A DNA stretch of 64,000 nucleotides from Haliotis asinina (taxonomy: Eukaryota > Mollusca > Gastropoda > Lepetellida > Haliotidae). The notes beneath the pieces are model-generated. The model was not told the DNA's origin. It did not search any database and worked only from the letters and a program-made list of their open reading frames with translations. Within the stretch, counting starts at the first letter, position 1. Every line of letters begins with the position of its first letter. The stretch covers positions 12,964,501-13,028,500 of the forward strand of contig NC_090283.1 in assembly GCF_037392515.1 (NCBI RefSeq), given 5' to 3'. Below are positions 54,991 through 64,000 of the stretch, piece by piece. Both the position numbers and the translations under genes were made by a program.

Positions 54991-55960
54991 TTAGACATTT
55001 TATCATATACATGCAGTATGAAAACTAGACAGTCAACTCATACATTTATCGGACACATCTACTAGTGAACTTGACATCGTAAAGTAACTGAATACAAGAA
55101 GTTCCTAAATGCTGGATTCTGGGATAATTTATCCCCTGGTTAAGCCTTGTAATTTACAGGAGGAGTCGACAGATCTGAGTCTAACACAGTGTAAACTTCT
55201 AAGAGTGGCACATCCATCTCTACACACTCCATACTAGAGGAAGTGTTTCATAACAGTATATCACACACAGCTTTCAATTTAACCACATCGGGAGCCGTGA
55301 TGTAATAAGCTGACATGGTAGGATTGTACATTGGACATTATGCGTGTAGATGAATTGACCGAGAGGAAAAACACAAAACAAACACTCTGTGGGGAAGTTA
55401 AATAATTTCAAACACAACAGGACTGATTAGAATGAAGAAACGGACAGTTTAGTAACTCATTTCTTTGCTGACACAAGAACCATTGCACGTTTAAACTGGG
55501 ACATTTTATGTCCGCGTCAGTCACTTTCATTGTCTAACTGAACTGACATCAACATGTCTATTTTTACAGCTACAAATATTGTATTTCAATCCATAAGCTT
55601 TACGTGGATATCAATTTTACAGAGTAAAAATAAAATATGTCAAGATATTCATGATATGAAACACCTTTTTACTCAATAATCAACTCAGAAATGTGTGAAA
55701 TGTTTCATAAAGTGATCAGTTATTACATAATAATAATCATAATAATATGTGTGGATGCAAAATGCTGCTAGTCCACACATGAAACCTGTCATGTAGAAAA
55801 CCGACATATTTAGCTACCCTTGTTACACTGTTGTACACGACGTACAACACATGAACGGGTAACCTCTTTGTCCGCTTCTTTCAGTTCTGTTGTATTGAAT
55901 TTGTCTGAAGTAGATGTGTGATATTTAAAGGTTTACAGTGGGTCATGTTTAGTTTATTTC

Positions 55961-56643
55961 TTAGGCCAGAGCTTCACTAATGAGCGATTTCTTGGTGTCA
56001 GATATGAGGATCTCCTCCCCACTAAATACATTCATGTTTACTGTGTAGTGACTTGTTGGATTGACAGTAAACACATTCAGGAGACCCCCCTTGAACTTCA
56101 CATCAACCTGTCCCAAAACAACGGACCTGTCCACATCAATAAATCCTATTCTACCCCTCCTGACATCCAACACAACGCCATAGTGAAGGGTGTCCTGTAA
56201 GCCGGGTGTGTCAGACATTGTGTTTCTGTAACACCTCCCCCACACCCCAGCGAGACACACCCTGTTACAGAGACTCCCCGGGTGCGTGTCACATCTCAGT
56301 ACATTGACACACCAGGAGCGGCGCTGTAGACAAGCATACCACTTACTGTCCACCTGGTTCTCCTTCCCCACCCCCACCTCTAGAATAGGCCACCACCCTC
56401 TACTCAACACACCCACCCTGGTGTGGGCCTCCCAGTATCGTGTTGTGGGTAGGACTGGGGTGACAGCAGATGAGGATGGGGAAAGGGGGATGGGATTGGA
56501 GCTATGTGTCCCGCTCAGTCTCTGTCGTCTGTCCCTGTCCGTGTGCTGTGTGGCGGGGGGCGAGTTGACCAGCTCACCGTCTGTAGTAACATGGCAGCAG
56601 CAGGTGTTGGCTCGACCAGCGTCCAGGTGGAGTTTAGGACCTG
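55961..56643 (-). CDS. SPRY-like gene exon 2
   Basis: 683 bases, open throughout, GC-rich compared with its surroundings, ending TAA at 55961-55963. Encodes residues 37-263, including a low-complexity Ser/Pro insert (SSNPIPLSPSSSAVTPVL) between the first strands and the SPRY core. Confidence 0.78.
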
Positions 56644-59009
56644 CAAATATAGAAGTGTCATTTAATGGAGTTTAGCAACTGTATTTCCTCTAAGATGTCT
56701 TTGTATTGTTTGTCCCGTTTCAGTGAATCCAAAACAGCTCACTAATTGATCGACTGCCATTTCTGTCCGTCTGTAAGCGCAACGACACCCGTGCCCTAGA
56801 TAGTAATAATAACGAGATGATACTATTCATATGGGTGTTTAAACTGTTTGTCAAACAATTCATTTCTACGTACATTGGTAAACAAATAAACCTTGGTTTA
56901 AGTACTCTTTCACCCAAATATGTTTGACCCACAAATGCAGTTTGTTGTGACGGTGGCCAGAAATAGACACTACTACTGCCTAAAGATGTAGATGTTTCAA
57001 CATCATTTCACAATAAATCTATCACTACAGGTATTCTAGAGTCATATCACATAAAATAGGACAGAGTGAGACAGGTAGTATTCTGTGTGGCGATATTTTT
57101 ACATTTATGTGTTCAACAGACAGAACGTGAACCGGTATCTTCTATGTCCGCTTCAATCACTGAACACAGTTTCATGATACCCGCTGTGTGGGGAGGGTTG
57201 TCTCGTGTCTGGAGGGGGACAGATATTTGTGAATGAACTGAGTAAATTGCTATGTTATTGTTATTAAGAAATATGAAATGCATCCATTCTGGCAACAAAC
57301 CTCAATAATTACATCTGACGTATAATAATGATGGTTTGCACTATGTTGAAGCATAGTATCATGTTTGTGATCGAAGTAATGCCATCATTCTCGACTGTTT
57401 CTCATTTACTAACATTTTATGCTTCAATATATAATATAAATATATTGAATAATTGAATTTCAGGTCACTGTGAACCTATTCCATGTATGCCTGTTCATAA
57501 ATGCCACAAACAAGATAGCCAAACACGGAAATTCCTGTTAAAAATGTCCTAAATAGATATAAACGTGGTTTTATCGCAGGGATCTATAAACCTATTCTTC
57601 GTGTATGATTTGCCATCCTACATTTCCACTTAAATGTTGAGCAAAATGCAGGAAGCAGAGTGCATTTCCATTGGGTACATTAGAGATGGTAGACATATTA
57701 TTCACATTTTACAGAAAAACAGATTGTCCTAATAACATGGTTTTCAAGCAATGATTCAGCACTACCGGCCAGGTCAAGTCACTGCCGATGTGTTATAACG
57801 GACATCTAGAGTAATTTACTACATGTGACATTTTGTTGGTCGTCAGGTTTTCACATATTCCCAAACTCTAACCTATCCCAGTTGATGATATCTCCACGAC
57901 ATGAGTCACTGTTCAGTATACTGATCACTTGATTATCAGCTGCTCATTGCCTGCCTGTGTGCCTGCCTGCCTGTCTGCCTGTCTGTCTGTGCTTGCGTGC
58001 TTGCGTGCTTGCGTGCTTGCGTGCATGTATGTGTATGTATATCGATCGGAAGGTAGGGAGGGAGGGAGGGAGGAAGAAAGGAAGGAAGGAAGATAAATAG
58101 TGACGATCTGTCACGTAAGGGTACTAGTAACATAGGCAAAGTATGTTATTAATACTTTAGAAACCATTTTAAACACAATATGTAGTAAGTCGACTAAGCC
58201 GAAGACACATAGGAAACAAGACAAGTATCTGAGTTCGGCCACACCGCAGCGACCAATGGAAGTACAAGTACTTCTGCTACATGAATGCACCTGGTTTGGA
58301 CAACGGCTTGGGTCACATTGGAAGACACACTATTACTGCTACCAGAAACTCCTAGTTATCTCCTTCAGTTGTGGACAAGTTAATACAGAAAATGAAACAT
58401 AAAAAACCCCACACTACATACATGTATGAATGAACGGTTTGGTTCTCGTGATGTCCCGAGTTAGAACTATCCCTAAAATGTTGACACAGTTCACTAATTG
58501 TTAAGAGGGAAGAGTGCAAGTGACAGCCAGGTGCTCGAGAACCACGTCTACAAGTGCTGACAAAGTCATTAATTCATTTACCTATGCTGTGCCGTCTTCA
58601 TCCTTTCTCGTACACCAAGCTATCCCCTTCTCTGTACTCCTTCCTCGTAACAAATAGTGAAGTGTGTCAATGTTTAAATAATAGTCTGTTCAACAATTGT
58701 TGTTTTTTAGTTTTTATGACATCAATTCTGCAAAAAGCTCACAGGTATGCTCTAATGTTTTGATTATGATAAACGTTTAATTGAACATTTTGCTTATTAA
58801 GTTTCGAGTTAGACTGCAATTCATCGGTCCACTTTTGAACCAAACGGACTATAGCAATCACCACATAAGGAAACTGCATAAAAGAATGGAATTTACTTAC
58901 AGGTGATGAATTCAAAACCTCCCTCTGAGCTGATGGTGTGAATCGTGCCTGAATTCCCTGCAACATAGTTTCCATGGTAACACAAGGCTTTGTTTCTGTA
59001 CTCGGCCAT
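55961..59009 (-). CDS. SPRY/B30.2-like protein, two exons
   Basis: Exon 1 at 59009-58901 and exon 2 at 56643-55961, phase 1 ('atcacct|gtaagt' to 'atatttgcag'), give about 263 residues. It begins MAEYRNKALCYHGNYVAGNS and runs SSEGGFEFITCPKLHLDAGR across the junction. The remainder resembles a SPRY fold: RYWEAHTRVGVLSRGWWPIL, KWYACLQRRSWCVNVL and HYGVVLDVRRGRIGFIDVD, near LDxxxGxxxF of B30.2 domains. Such domains bind protein ligands, often at the C-terminus of TRIM ligases. An in-frame TGA lies upstream of the ATG with no good acceptor between, so I treat it as a separate gene, though it may instead be the 3' end of the neighbouring TRIM-like gene. Confidence 0.7.
57113..57208 (-). CDS. Candidate terminal exon of the TRIM-like gene
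   Basis: Preceded by an excellent pyrimidine tract 'tatctgtccccctccag'. In phase 0, which fits the donor at 59914, it encodes TRDNPPHTAGIMKLCSVIEA and DIEDTGSRSVC then TGA. It lies inside the intron of the SPRY-like gene. Support is splice signal and phase only. Confidence 0.4.
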   Translation of the reverse strand, partial: TRDNPPHTAGIMKLCSVIEADIEDTGSRSVC

Positions 59010-62000
59010 CACATGTGCTCGACAGAGTAAAGTGAGTCAATGAGTTTTGATTATAGCTACTTTGAGCATTGTTGGGTTAGGATTACAAAAATATAACACA
59101 TGAAAGGAACGCAGCTCTACTCAATCAGCGGAGGTGCTGTAGTCAACATTGGCAACCCGTGTCAAAACACAAAGTTAGGAAACACGTGATCAAGTGAACG
59201 GCACATCTCATCTCGTCTTTTAAGGGGCGGTAAACTACATAAATTGATATAAATAATGTTTACAATTCTGTACCTTCTCATAGCACCCCGTACGCCAGAA
59301 TGCCCAATATATTCCAAACAACAAAAAGGGCCATCTTGAGTCCCTGCTACACTGCCACATGTCACAGTTTAAACTGCATGATAACCAACAATTCAAAAGT
59401 CGCAATAATACCAATTAAAAGAAAAATAAACGGTGTAAGTGTAACATATTTATTGTAACATATTTATTGTTTCACTATAGAAAGTACGTTTTGATGTAGG
59501 TTGTGATATGTTGGAAATAGGCGGTTTAATAAACAGACGAGATACTTTTGCTGTACATCGCAGTAGTTGAGCATCTGCTACCGGACAGTGAAATTCTCCA
59601 AGGACAAATTATGAAACTTCTAAAAATGTTAGTAACTGTATCATTAACTCAGGCAAGATTTCAACCCCAAATCAACAACTCCTCATGTACGAACCTTTCA
59701 GGTATAAACCACATTCAAGTGACGCTGAAGGAACGAACGCTCTACTCATGAAATGAAAATAAACAATGAGAAAATCTGTACGGTGTATGAATTTCAAACA
59801 TTAATCTATATACCATCGTGGACAAAGAGCCAGAGCTAAATTGAATTTCTATTTCTTCAATAAAAAGGACCTTACCTTGTCACTTAGGGATATTTGTATG
59901 ACATTCAACTTACATGTTTAACAGCTTCAAAAACATCATGTGATATCAACGGTTCATGTTCGGTTCGCCGTGCTACTTGTTCAGGCTGGACTTCCTGTGA
60001 TGTCCCCTGTAATCCTGGTGATTCAGATGGACGGGGGACAGTTCCTGCAATGTTTCAATGTTTCAACTGTACTTCACTGCATAAAGACAATAAAATCTCA
60101 TTAAGTATTAGTTATCTATATTATATAATACCAACCGGTGATGCAATAATTCAACTTAAAGCAGAAATGTGATGTAGTTAATTCTGTATTTGATCTTCTT
60201 TTCACGATCTGACCCAGTTATTATGTTTTACCTGTGATACGATGGATGATGTCCCCACACTGAAACCTGAAACATGTACCTGAAACAACAACGCTTACAT
60301 CATAAATGTCCGAATATAACTTCGACTTACAGAGTAGCTGTGTATATCACACCTGTATAGAATGCCATATCTCCATACTTACTATACACACCATGAATGA
60401 TTTTCAGCAATAACAGCCTTTTAACTTCTTTCTCTGAAAACATTTTCAACAGTGTATTAAGTCTGTCTATTTTACAAAAGCAATACATTACCTTCCTGAT
60501 GTTTTCCCCTATTAATGTCAGCTGCATATTCAATGTCAGGAGATCTGATGAGAAAAAGTACAAACGCAGGTTAATCAGAATTTCGTCAAGCCAAGTTATA
60601 TACAATACCGTTTGATGAAAGCTAGTAAACTTGTAATAAGGAGACATTGTCAAAACGATAAACAATGATATCAAGCCGTGGGAAATATAGTAACGTAATG
60701 TAGATATTAATCATCAAACAATGACGTAAGAATTGCACAACTCATTTTCTCTTCTTTTTCGACAGAGTGGAGACATTCTCTTTGCTTGTGGGAATGATTC
60801 TGGTGACACGGGATTTGGTTTCAAACACCTCAGGATGTTGTGCACATGCTAAAGATGTATTGTTTCAGAGCCTACAAGAGACTACAGAAATAATAGATTT
60901 GGAGAGATTATCACCGCAGATGGGACTTATACGATTCAACTGAAGATACCCATACGTGGAACGTGGTAAATGTTTTCAGTTTTCCGTATGTTTTATATGT
61001 ATAGAGTGAACTCAAAGCAGGACCTTTGAAAGACATTTCTAAATATTAGGAAAATTGTTTTGTATGGTACATTTTTCGAAAAGTCTACCTACCTTGCAAA
61101 GTAAGTTGTTTATCTGGTATGTCATCAACGTTGAGGCTGTAGACAAGTCCGCCAAACGTATCGATGAGTTCCTGCAGAGCTCTCTGTCCTTGAAAGGAAA
61201 GGATGATTCTGGTGTCTTGTGTGTCATCTTATGGAAGGATCCACTTCAGATTTTCATCACATTTCGTCTGCAGTGCATCTGTGAGAGAAATGAGCTCCTC
61301 TCTTCTTGTAGATTCAAGTGTTCCCTGGGTGTAGTCTATCGCTGATACTATTGACGTATGAACGTCATGTAAAGTGTCAAGTTTCTCTTGAACTATTTCG
61401 CTTGGGTCTTTAAGACTCATTTGAATTTCCTTCATGAGTTGTCTTTGCCGATTAAGGAACTTTGCAGCAACAGCTTTATAAACTTTAGTTGCAACTTGCT
61501 GCAGGTGACCCCTGACAGTTTTCACGCTGTTAGCGACATATTTCAGTTTATCTTGTTGTTTTCTCACTTGCTCCTCCAGCTGACCCTTCGCTACGTCATA
61601 GGCCTGATACAGATCTTCATTCTTGTGACCTTTGTGGGCCCCATGCACACATATAAGACAGACGGCCTTCTTACACGTGTGGTCATACAGCTGCAGCTTG
61701 TTCCCAGAGTGGTCTCTGCAGTTCAGTTCCTTCAGCCACCGCTTCATAGGAATATTCCCTGCTTGGTTCATCTCGCTTACCTCGTGGTTTTGGTTTCGTC
61801 CTAAGGAGTCATGGAGTTTATGACAGTCAGAACATAGCTTGACATCACATTCGTGACAGTACATCACAGGCTTTGTATCATGATCGTCTTTGGTGTAGCT
61901 GCATTTAATGTCACCATCAACGTTGACTTTGAAGGCAGCTTCACTGCATCTGACATGATCTACTGTTGTCTGCTCTATGGTGAACTCACGACCACAGGAT

Positions 62001-63475
62001 AGACAGTGTATGCGGTTCCCTTCCGTCTGTGTAGCTTGGTGATCAAGGCACGGCTTGCAGGCGGAATGAAGGCATGGTAGAAGACGAGGCTGACTCTCAT
62101 CACAACAGGACTGTGTTGAAAACTCGCACACTCCCTCCTCTAAAACTGATGGTAGAAAAGCAAGGTAAGATAATTAAATGAACCAGATATAGGGCTATGC
62201 ATTCAAGGTTGTATTGATTTTAGAGATAACTGTTTTATTTGGAAAGAAAGATTGTCACTTCACCCACTGTACCTGCATGTTGGACTTGTTCTGTACTGCC
62301 CACCCTGTCTGGAGACTGTGTCCTTGGAACACCCACTAGAGCATCATATGCCTCCTGTTCTTCTTGAAGTCTCTGTAACAACATTTAGCACTTCATCCAA
62401 ACACATCCTCTCCTGATCATGTGTGATTTTTTTGTCGTTTACTTTCAGGATTTGGTCCTCACTTTCAATGTATAAAATACTTCTCATGTTTTCTCCTTCA
62501 CGCATGTTGTAATAGTAATCACTACACCAACATGTCATGATGTGACAGGTGTAATTATGTGACAGTCTATTTCTATTTCGTATGCACTGCAAGTGATTAA
62601 TTTTGAAATAAGAACAGACGATATCCTCACCTTTTTCACTTTCTCACACTCTGTTTTACTCTGATATAAATCAGCATCTGCCTTAGATATTTGTGTCGTT
62701 ACTGAAAGAAGAAAATGTAGATGTAACAAATCACGACTTTGTCACTGTGTGACTGAGTACACACGTACACGCGTACACAAAGACATCCACATAGGCAGTG
62801 TAACGTTATCATAATTCAAGGTAGAGACTATAATTCACTACATGAGATAATTGTCAGCTTACGAGCTTCAACTTCTAGACTCACCTTTACAATCTGCGAT
62901 ATGTATTTAGCTCTTTCCTTTTTTATTGTTCCCATCAGCTCAGCGTTGACCTTGTCTTTGTCCTTAATTAGTACCTGAAGTCCCTCTATCTCCTGAAAAC
63001 GAACGTTCATGATCAGTAAATATTTTGAAAAACTCCTTTCCTGTAGAAACGTCCAGATGGAGTAACGTATGACATTTTCTGCCTGAAATTATCCTTGATT
63101 AACTGGCCCATTAACTGTTTTATGTAGAATAACTGCCAGGGAAAGAGTTAACCTCACAGCAAGAATAGAGTTTGGAGAACAGATCAAAGCAACACAGTCC
63201 CATCCTTTCATATACAAATGTGGAGTTCAGACACGTTACACATTCACCAAATTGAGACCACTAAAATGAATGACCCTCCTAATTTGAAGTAGTAAATTCT
63301 AGATATTAGAAATGATGTGTCGACTTGCCTTGTCATGTGATAAACTAAGAAGGGTGGTCTGTATGTTCAAAACTCACGGTGTGTAGTGCTGCTATTTGTC
63401 CATCTTTCTCATCAAGTTCCTTCTTGTGTTCAGCCTCCATCGTGCCTTTGTTCACATAGACAATGCCTGGATGCC
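57113..63475 (-). CDS. TRIM-like RING/B-box/coiled-coil protein (E3 ligase type), 5' incomplete
   Basis: Eight exons join in phase: 63475-63378, 62992-62863, 62701-62631, 62372-62273, 62139-61093, 60279-60232, 60044-59914 and probably 57208-57113. Order: N-terminal coiled coil (HKKELDEKDGQIAALHT, KTECEKVKKRLQEEQEAYDA), a degenerate RING (PRLLPCLHSACKPCLDHQ, HCLSCGRE; first Cys pair not CxxC), B-box 1 (YCHECDVKLCSDCHKLH), B-box 2 (CRDHSGN, CLICVHGAHKGH), BBC-type coiled coil, and a linker. TRIM proteins are cytoplasmic or nuclear ubiquitin ligases; a coiled coil before the RING is unusual. An in-frame TAA at 61229-61231 would cut the protein after the second coiled coil. Exons to the right of the window are likely. 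Confidence 0.7.
57930..58095. repeat. Compound microsatellite (GCCT, TTGCGTGC, GGAA)
   Basis: Adjacent short arrays: 'gcctgcctgcctgtctgcct', then 'gcgtgcttgcgtgcttgcgt', then 'gggagggagggaggaaga'. Lies in the intron of the SPRY-like gene. Confidence 0.93.
58901..59009 (-). CDS. SPRY-like gene exon 1
   Basis: 109 bases from ATG (context 'catgtgatggcc') to donor 'acct|gtaagt'. Reads MAEYRNKALCYHGNYVAGNS then GTIHTISSEGGFEFIT. A diverged copy at 54.9 kb confirms that this block is a conserved unit. Confidence 0.7.
59914..60044 (-). CDS. TRIM-like gene, exon 7 (polar linker)
   Basis: 131 bases, acceptor 'acattgcag', strong donor 'aaacat|gtaagt', phase 1 to 0. Encodes TVPRPSESPGLQGTSQEVQP and EHEPLISHDVFEAVKH, a Pro/Ser/Gln-rich linker. 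Confidence 0.6.
60232..60279 (-). CDS. TRIM-like gene, exon 6 (small)
   Basis: 48 bases, acceptor 'gttgtttcag', donor 'cacag|gtaaaa', phase 1 both ends. Encodes TCFRFQCGDIIHRIT. A multiple of three, therefore skippable. Confidence 0.5.
61093..62139 (-). CDS. TRIM-like gene, main exon (RING, B-boxes, coiled coil), with internal stop
   Basis: 1,047 bases, acceptor 'tcagttttag', donor 'tgcaag|gtaggt'. Encodes the RING-like zinc region, both B-boxes and coiled coil KGQLEEQVRKQQDKLKYVAN. The frame is interrupted once, by TAA at 61229-61231 (after LKWILP), then continues open as DDTQDTRIILSFQGQRALQE to the donor. The 19 bases around the stop that could mimic GT...AG are far too short for an intron. 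So this is a nonsense allele, a young pseudogene, a sequencing error, or a true early end. Confidence 0.8.
62273..62372 (-). CDS. TRIM-like gene, exon 4 (linker to RING)
   Basis: 100 bases, acceptor 'gttgttacag', donor 'catgcag|gtacag', phase 0 to 1. Encodes RLQEEQEAYDALVGVPRTQS and a polar linker. Confidence 0.68.
62631..62701 (-). CDS. TRIM-like gene, coiled-coil exon 3
   Basis: 71 bases, acceptor 'tcttctttcag', donor 'aaaaag|gtgagg', phase 1 to 0. Encodes TTQISKADADLYQSKTECEK. Confidence 0.68.
62863..62992 (-). CDS. TRIM-like gene, coiled-coil exon 2
   Basis: 130 bases, acceptor 'ttcgttttcag', donor 'gaagctc|gtaagc' (phase 1). Encodes EIEGLQVLIKDKDKVNAELM and KKERAKYISQIVK. An alternative donor 'gtaaag|gtgagt' lies earlier but would put the next exon out of frame. 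Confidence 0.68.
63378..63475 (-). CDS. TRIM-like gene, first exon seen (coiled coil)
   Basis: 98 bases, acceptor 'catacatttcag', donor 'cacacc|gtgagt'. Enters in phase 1 and leaves in phase 0, so an earlier exon should exist, probably beyond 64 kb. Encodes HPGIVYVNKGTMEAEHKKEL; the internal Met could be an alternative start. Confidence 0.65.
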
Positions 63476-64000
63476 CTGAAATGTATGATGGTTATGGCGT
63501 CTCATCATGTCATCATGTCTTGGAGATTGATAGTTACAGAGGTACTGTAGCTGTCAGGAGACGTGATCATCACAAGTGGTTCATGGAGCAAGCACGTTGT
63601 TGGTGTACATTTGTTTCAGATCGGAATTTTATAATTTGGTAATGCTAATGATTGAAAATATAAGCTCAGTTTTGTCACGCTGAAAGCATTGAAAGGTTGT
63701 GTCATGGTGCGGGCTAAACAGGTGAGTGATATCGTCCTTAGATTATGACGCAGTTGACTGTATAATCCTAAAGCATTTAACCACACATGAGACAGTGCCT
63801 ATCGACATTGTAAAATATATTTCCTTTACTTCTGTCTGCAATGTGCTGTTGTATTATTTTTTGAGCTGAAATGCTATTTTCAGAGGACGGTATCTTTACA
63901 TTTTGCCAGTAGAGTTGCCGTAAGTCGATCATGAACAAGTCCTTGGTTTAGATATAAATATAATTTACAAATAAACATACATGTGTGTGTGAGAGTTTTG
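63476..64000. other. Right end of window, probable intron
   Basis: No coding segment that I can support. Probably part of the intron upstream of the first visible TRIM-like exon. Confidence 0.5.

Noticed and set aside
59041-59900. An additional exon joining the TRIM-like exon 7 to the SPRY exons
   Set aside because: Candidates near 59.35 and 59.70 kb either contain stops in the required frame or leave in the wrong phase.
61208-61240. A tiny intron that would remove the TRIM-like stop codon
   Set aside because: The only GT...AG pair around the TAA spans about 19 bases, below any plausible intron size.

Overview
The window looks like nuclear DNA of a gastropod mollusc, most likely an abalone (Haliotis). 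The genes have introns with GT/AG borders. Much of the non-coding DNA consists of two SINE families whose 3' ends carry the GCGGCGTAAAACTAAACTCA-CTCACTC tail that I associate with abalone genomes; this taxonomic call is inference. No prokaryotic or organellar features are present.

Layout. (1) 1-9.56 kb: gene-poor upstream DNA with foldback elements, SINEs, minisatellites and microsatellites. (2) 9.66-40.57 kb, plus strand: one large gene that I can reconstruct as an in-frame 16-exon chitin synthase of about 1,530 residues. It has an N-terminal multi-pass membrane block, a GT2 catalytic core (DGDVDFQP, EDRWL, QRRRW), a second membrane block ending in SWGTRE, and a C-terminal domain with two membrane segments and a charged tail. 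No myosin head is visible upstream. Its introns hold a mariner transposon with matching TIRs, SINEs, foldbacks and several satellites. (3) 40.6-49.6 kb: intergenic, with a 5'-truncated LINE between long direct repeats. (4) 49.68-50.96 kb, plus strand: a small unrecognised secreted protein gene, probably two coding exons, with a signal peptide, a dibasic site, a His-rich stretch and a hydrophobic C-terminus that suggests a GPI anchor. (5) 51-55.9 kb: intergenic, with a possible fossil zinc-knuckle fragment and a degenerate duplicate of an exon from the next locus. (6) 55.96-63.5 kb, minus strand: a TRIM-like RING/B-box/coiled-coil gene preceded by coiled-coil exons, interleaved with a SPRY-like gene. 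The main TRIM exon contains one in-frame TAA, although the frame stays open to a good splice donor beyond it.

The genes do not form an operon. Chitin synthase would polymerise UDP-GlcNAc into chitin at the plasma membrane (shell, radula or gut lining are the usual molluscan sites). The TRIM/SPRY locus resembles the expanded ubiquitin-ligase and innate-immunity-type families of molluscs.

Most interesting observations: a diverged inverted repeat pair flanking the chitin synthase exon with the catalytic EDR and QRRRW motifs (possible exon circularisation or skipping); an alternative end of the chitin synthase created by reading through a donor; the in-frame stop in the TRIM-like exon; interleaving and duplication at the SPRY locus; an inverted minisatellite; and a shared 3' tail between two SINE families. 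All exon borders were read by eye from splice consensus and phase, without transcript data.
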